Shown here: piece by piece, positions 6,018 to 7,799 of the stretch | Layout of the letters: the number at the start of each line of letters is the position of its first letter | How positions within the stretch are numbered: position 1 is the stretch's first letter | Position numbers and translations under genes: made by a program | The notes under the pieces: generated by a model | Database searches by the model: none | The model's input: only the letters and a program-made list of their open reading frames with translations | Told to the model about the DNA's origin: nothing | Assembly: GCA_021160185.1 (NCBI GenBank) | Contig: JAGHDA010000176.1 | Span: forward strand, 1 to 7,799 | DNA length: 7,799 nt | Direction of reading: 5' to 3' | DNA from: Verrucomicrobiota bacterium | GTDB taxonomy: Bacteria; Verrucomicrobiota; Verrucomicrobiia; Limisphaerales; CAZBKV01

Positions 6018-7532
6018 GTGATGAGGCTTTCCTTTCCAACCACGAGGGAGCCGGCCGCGGAAAAGCGCCGCAGGCCGGCGGTGTTTTTGCCGAAGATTCT
6101 CGCGGTTTGCGCTTTGGCGGTTCTTGCTCAGGGCGGGGCGTCGGAGGCCGCGTTCAAATTGCCGCTGATGACCGGATGGAAGGTTCTGCGCGCGCAGGAG
6201 CCCGGCAACCTGCCTGATCGTTTCTACCGGGAGTCGTTTCCCGACGCCGCCTGGCAGGAGGCGACGATTGTCGAAGGCAAAGTCCCCTATAAAGAGCGAT
6301 GGATCTTCTATCGGTTGCGCTTTCGCGTTCCTGCGGAATGGAAAGGGCGGGAGATTCGGCTCCACATCGGCGGCGCGGACGACGAGGCGACGGCGTGGCT
6401 CAACGGCGTCAAGCTCGGGGAGCACAAGGGATGGGAAGAGGCGTTTGAGTTTGACGTGTCCGCTCTCGCGCGTTGCGGGCAGAGCAACCTGCTGGCCGTG
6501 ATGTGCCGCAACAGCAACGGGGGCCCCGGAGGCCTTTGGCGTTCGGTGTATCTGTGTCTCCCCAAAGAGATCGAGAAGATTCAGCTCCGGCGGCGCGCCG
6601 CCTTGCGGGAGCGGCTCAAGAAACTCGCCGGAAAATATCGCATTGTTTATGAAACCTACCGGGGCGACAACTGGGAGCTGTACTCCATCCGCCCCGACGG
6701 CTCAGAGCCGATGAACTTGACCCGCACGCCGACGGTCAACGAGCTGTATCCCCATGTGTCTCCGGACGGCAAGAGAGTGTGCTTTGTAGTGGACGAAACC
6801 CTGCGGGGGAAGAAGACGCGCAACGTCTATTTCATGAATCTTGACGGGACCGGGCGCGTGAGAGTGGCCGAGAACGCTCGACAGCCGTGCTGGAGCCCGG
6901 ACGGGACGAAGATCGCCTTTCTGAAGGGCGAGTACGAGAAGTTCACCTATTTGGATTATGCCACCAAAGGGCTTTACTTTTATGACTTGAAGACGGGCCG
7001 CATCACGGCGCATCCCAACCCCAAGCTTTATCACCTCTACAATATATGCTGGGCGCCGAACGGCCGCTGGTTCGCGTCCACAGTGCACGGCGGCATGGGT
7101 TTCTCTCACGCCATCATCGCGTTCGAGGCCCAAGGCGAGCGCGTTATCAACCTGGGCCTGGGCGGCTGCCGGCCGGATTTCAGCCCGGACGGGGCAAAAA
7201 TCGGCTGGGGCCGCAGCGATTGGGAGCTGCATATGGCCGACGTGGATTGGAGCGGCGGCGCGCCGCGGCCTGTGAATGAGCGCATGATTGCGAGCAGCCG
7301 GCCGCCGATGAAGATTTACCACTTGGATTGGTCGCCGGACGGACGTTACATCGCCTTCAGCCGCGGCCCCAAGAAAAAGCGCCTCGGCCTGGCGCCGGAG
7401 ATGGTGGGGCTCAAGGCTGCGGGATGGAATATCTGCGTCGGCGACGCCGAAGAGCCTGACGTGTGGGTGGAAGTCACCTCGGACGGCAACTGCAACAAGG
7501 AACCTGACTGGATGATTCTGCCGACGAACTGA
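6018..7532 (+). CDS. Exported protein with GH2-like sugar-binding domain and TolB/PD40 beta-propeller
   Basis: A 504-residue protein with two recognisable parts. After a basic N-region (EKRRRP, 15-20) and a hydrophobic core (AVFLPKILAVCALAVLAQ, 21-38) comes a likely signal cleavage near ASEA (41-44). Residues about 48-182 look like the galactose-binding-like jelly roll found at the start of GH2 enzymes: YRLRFRVP (98-105), IRLHIGGADDEATAWLNG (113-130), VKLGEHKGWEEAFEFDVS (131-148) and GGLWRSVYL (171-179). Residues about 205-500 hold PD40-type propeller repeats: YPHVSPDGKRVCFV, QPCWSPDGTKIAFL, ICWAPNGRWFAS, PDFSPDGAKIGWG, LDWSPDGRYIAFS, and a closing KEPDWMI. No GH2 catalytic barrel is present, so it more likely binds or presents glycan, or acts as a scaffold, than cleaves by itself; a lyase or other activity in the propeller cannot be excluded. 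Start is GTG 6018 or, more likely, ATG 6021. It sits 68 bases before the next gene and may be co-transcribed with it. Confidence 0.8.
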   Translation: MMRLSFPTTREPAAEKRRRPAVFLPKILAVCALAVLAQGGASEAAFKLPLMTGWKVLRAQEPGNLPDRFYRESFPDAAWQEATIVEGKVPYKERWIFYRLRFRVPAEWKGREIRLHIGGADDEATAWLNGVKLGEHKGWEEAFEFDVSALARCGQSNLLAVMCRNSNGGPGGLWRSVYLCLPKEIEKIQLRRRAALRERLKKLAGKYRIVYETYRGDNWELYSIRPDGSEPMNLTRTPTVNELYPHVSPDGKRVCFVVDETLRGKKTRNVYFMNLDGTGRVRVAENARQPCWSPDGTKIAFLKGEYEKFTYLDYATKGLYFYDLKTGRITAHPNPKLYHLYNICWAPNGRWFASTVHGGMGFSHAIIAFEAQGERVINLGLGGCRPDFSPDGAKIGWGRSDWELHMADVDWSGGAPRPVNERMIASSRPPMKIYHLDWSPDGRYIAFSRGPKKKRLGLAPEMVGLKAAGWNICVGDAEEPDVWVEVTSDGNCNKEPDWMILPTN

Positions 7533-7600
7533 GAGGCGCGCGCCGCTTGCGGGGAAAAGCTTGGACATCGCGCAGGGGCGGGAAGGGAACGAACTGCATT

Positions 7601-7799
7601 ATGAAAGGATTCAGCGGCTTGTGTTGGCTGGAGGCGGCAGGCTTGGCCTTGCTCCTGATCGGGTGCGGCAAATCAAACGAGGCGGGCGGCCGCGCTGCGA
7701 AACCCCAAGTTGTGACCGTCAAAGGCGGCGCGCAGATGGTCGTTGTCCCCGGCGGTTGGTTCGAGATGGGCGACGCCCGCGGCGCCGACGATGAAAAGC
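7601..7799 (+). CDS. Lipoprotein with formylglycine-generating enzyme (FGE/SUMF1)-type domain, 3' end missing
   Basis: The first 66 codons of a gene that runs off the window. The ATG at 7601 follows GGAAGGG (7581-7587) at a rather long spacing of 13 bases. The N-terminus MKGFSGLCWLEAAGLALLLIGC is a lipoprotein signal, with lipobox LIGC and Cys22 as the lipidated residue; Glu11 within the hydrophobic part is unusual. After a Gly/Ala-rich linker, residues 45-66 read QMVVVPGGWFEMGDARGADD and then EK, the classic start of FGE-sulfatase (PF03781) domains (M-V-x-V-P-G-x-F-x-M-G, then a DE motif). True FGE turns a sulfatase Cys or Ser to formylglycine. Many bacterial relatives have lost that role and act as binding or structural domains; the deciding Cys residues lie beyond the window. 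Together with the fucosidase it hints at sulfated fucan breakdown, but no sulfatase gene is visible. Confidence 0.8.
   Translation, partial: MKGFSGLCWLEAAGLALLLIGCGKSNEAGGRAAKPQVVTVKGGAQMVVVPGGWFEMGDARGADDEK

Noticed and set aside
4910..6043. A 377-codon minus-strand open frame
   Set aside because: Only its middle part (about 5640-5506) resembles a protein, namely the shifted half of the cydA remnant. The rest is out of frame with the barrel gene or non-coding.
7535..7544. A perfect 10-base palindrome GGCGCGCGCC after the propeller gene
   Set aside because: There is no T run after it, so it is not a standard terminator, and alternating GC palindromes are expected by chance in DNA this GC-rich.

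Overview
This is a GC-rich window with no RNA genes, transposase, integrase or CRISPR array. Its content is carbohydrate-active, exported proteins: a GH29-type alpha-L-fucosidase, a right-handed beta-helix protein with a PDZ tail, an alpha/alpha-barrel protein, a sugar-binding/PD40-propeller protein, and the start of a formylglycine-generating-enzyme (FGE/SUMF1)-type lipoprotein. This mix, with signal peptides and large orphan hydrolase-like proteins, suits the PVC group (Planctomycetota, Kiritimatiellota or Verrucomicrobiota) or a related polysaccharide-degrading lineage. The phylum is inferred from style and cannot be fixed from the sequence alone.

Layout. 1-1205 (+): 3' part of an alpha-L-fucosidase with a C-terminal F5/8-type (discoidin-like) domain; its 5' end lies before the window. 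1202-3709 (+): a beta-helix protein resembling GH141, overlapping the fucosidase stop by ATGA and ending in a PDZ domain. An in-frame TAG at 2969-2971 cuts it into two open segments in the same frame. 3730-5322 (-): a convergent gene for an exported, all-helical, glycoside-processing-like protein of unknown activity. 5323-6017: a roughly 700-base divergent interval holding a decayed internal piece of a cytochrome bd oxidase subunit I gene (cydA) on the minus strand, with one frameshift. 6018-7532 (+): an exported protein joining a GH2-like sugar-binding fold to a TolB/PD40 propeller, preceded by a promoter-like sequence so close that the transcript may be leaderless. 7601-7799 (+): a lipoprotein that begins an FGE domain and runs off the window.

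How it fits together. The fucosidase and the beta-helix protein appear to form one operon aimed at a fucose-containing glycan. The FGE-type protein raises, but does not prove, a link to sulfated glycans such as fucoidan, because FGE activates sulfatases. No sulfatase is visible here. The TAG, the cydA frameshift and a possible frameshift near the start of the beta-helix gene could be real decay or single-base errors in a draft assembly; reads across these sites would tell.
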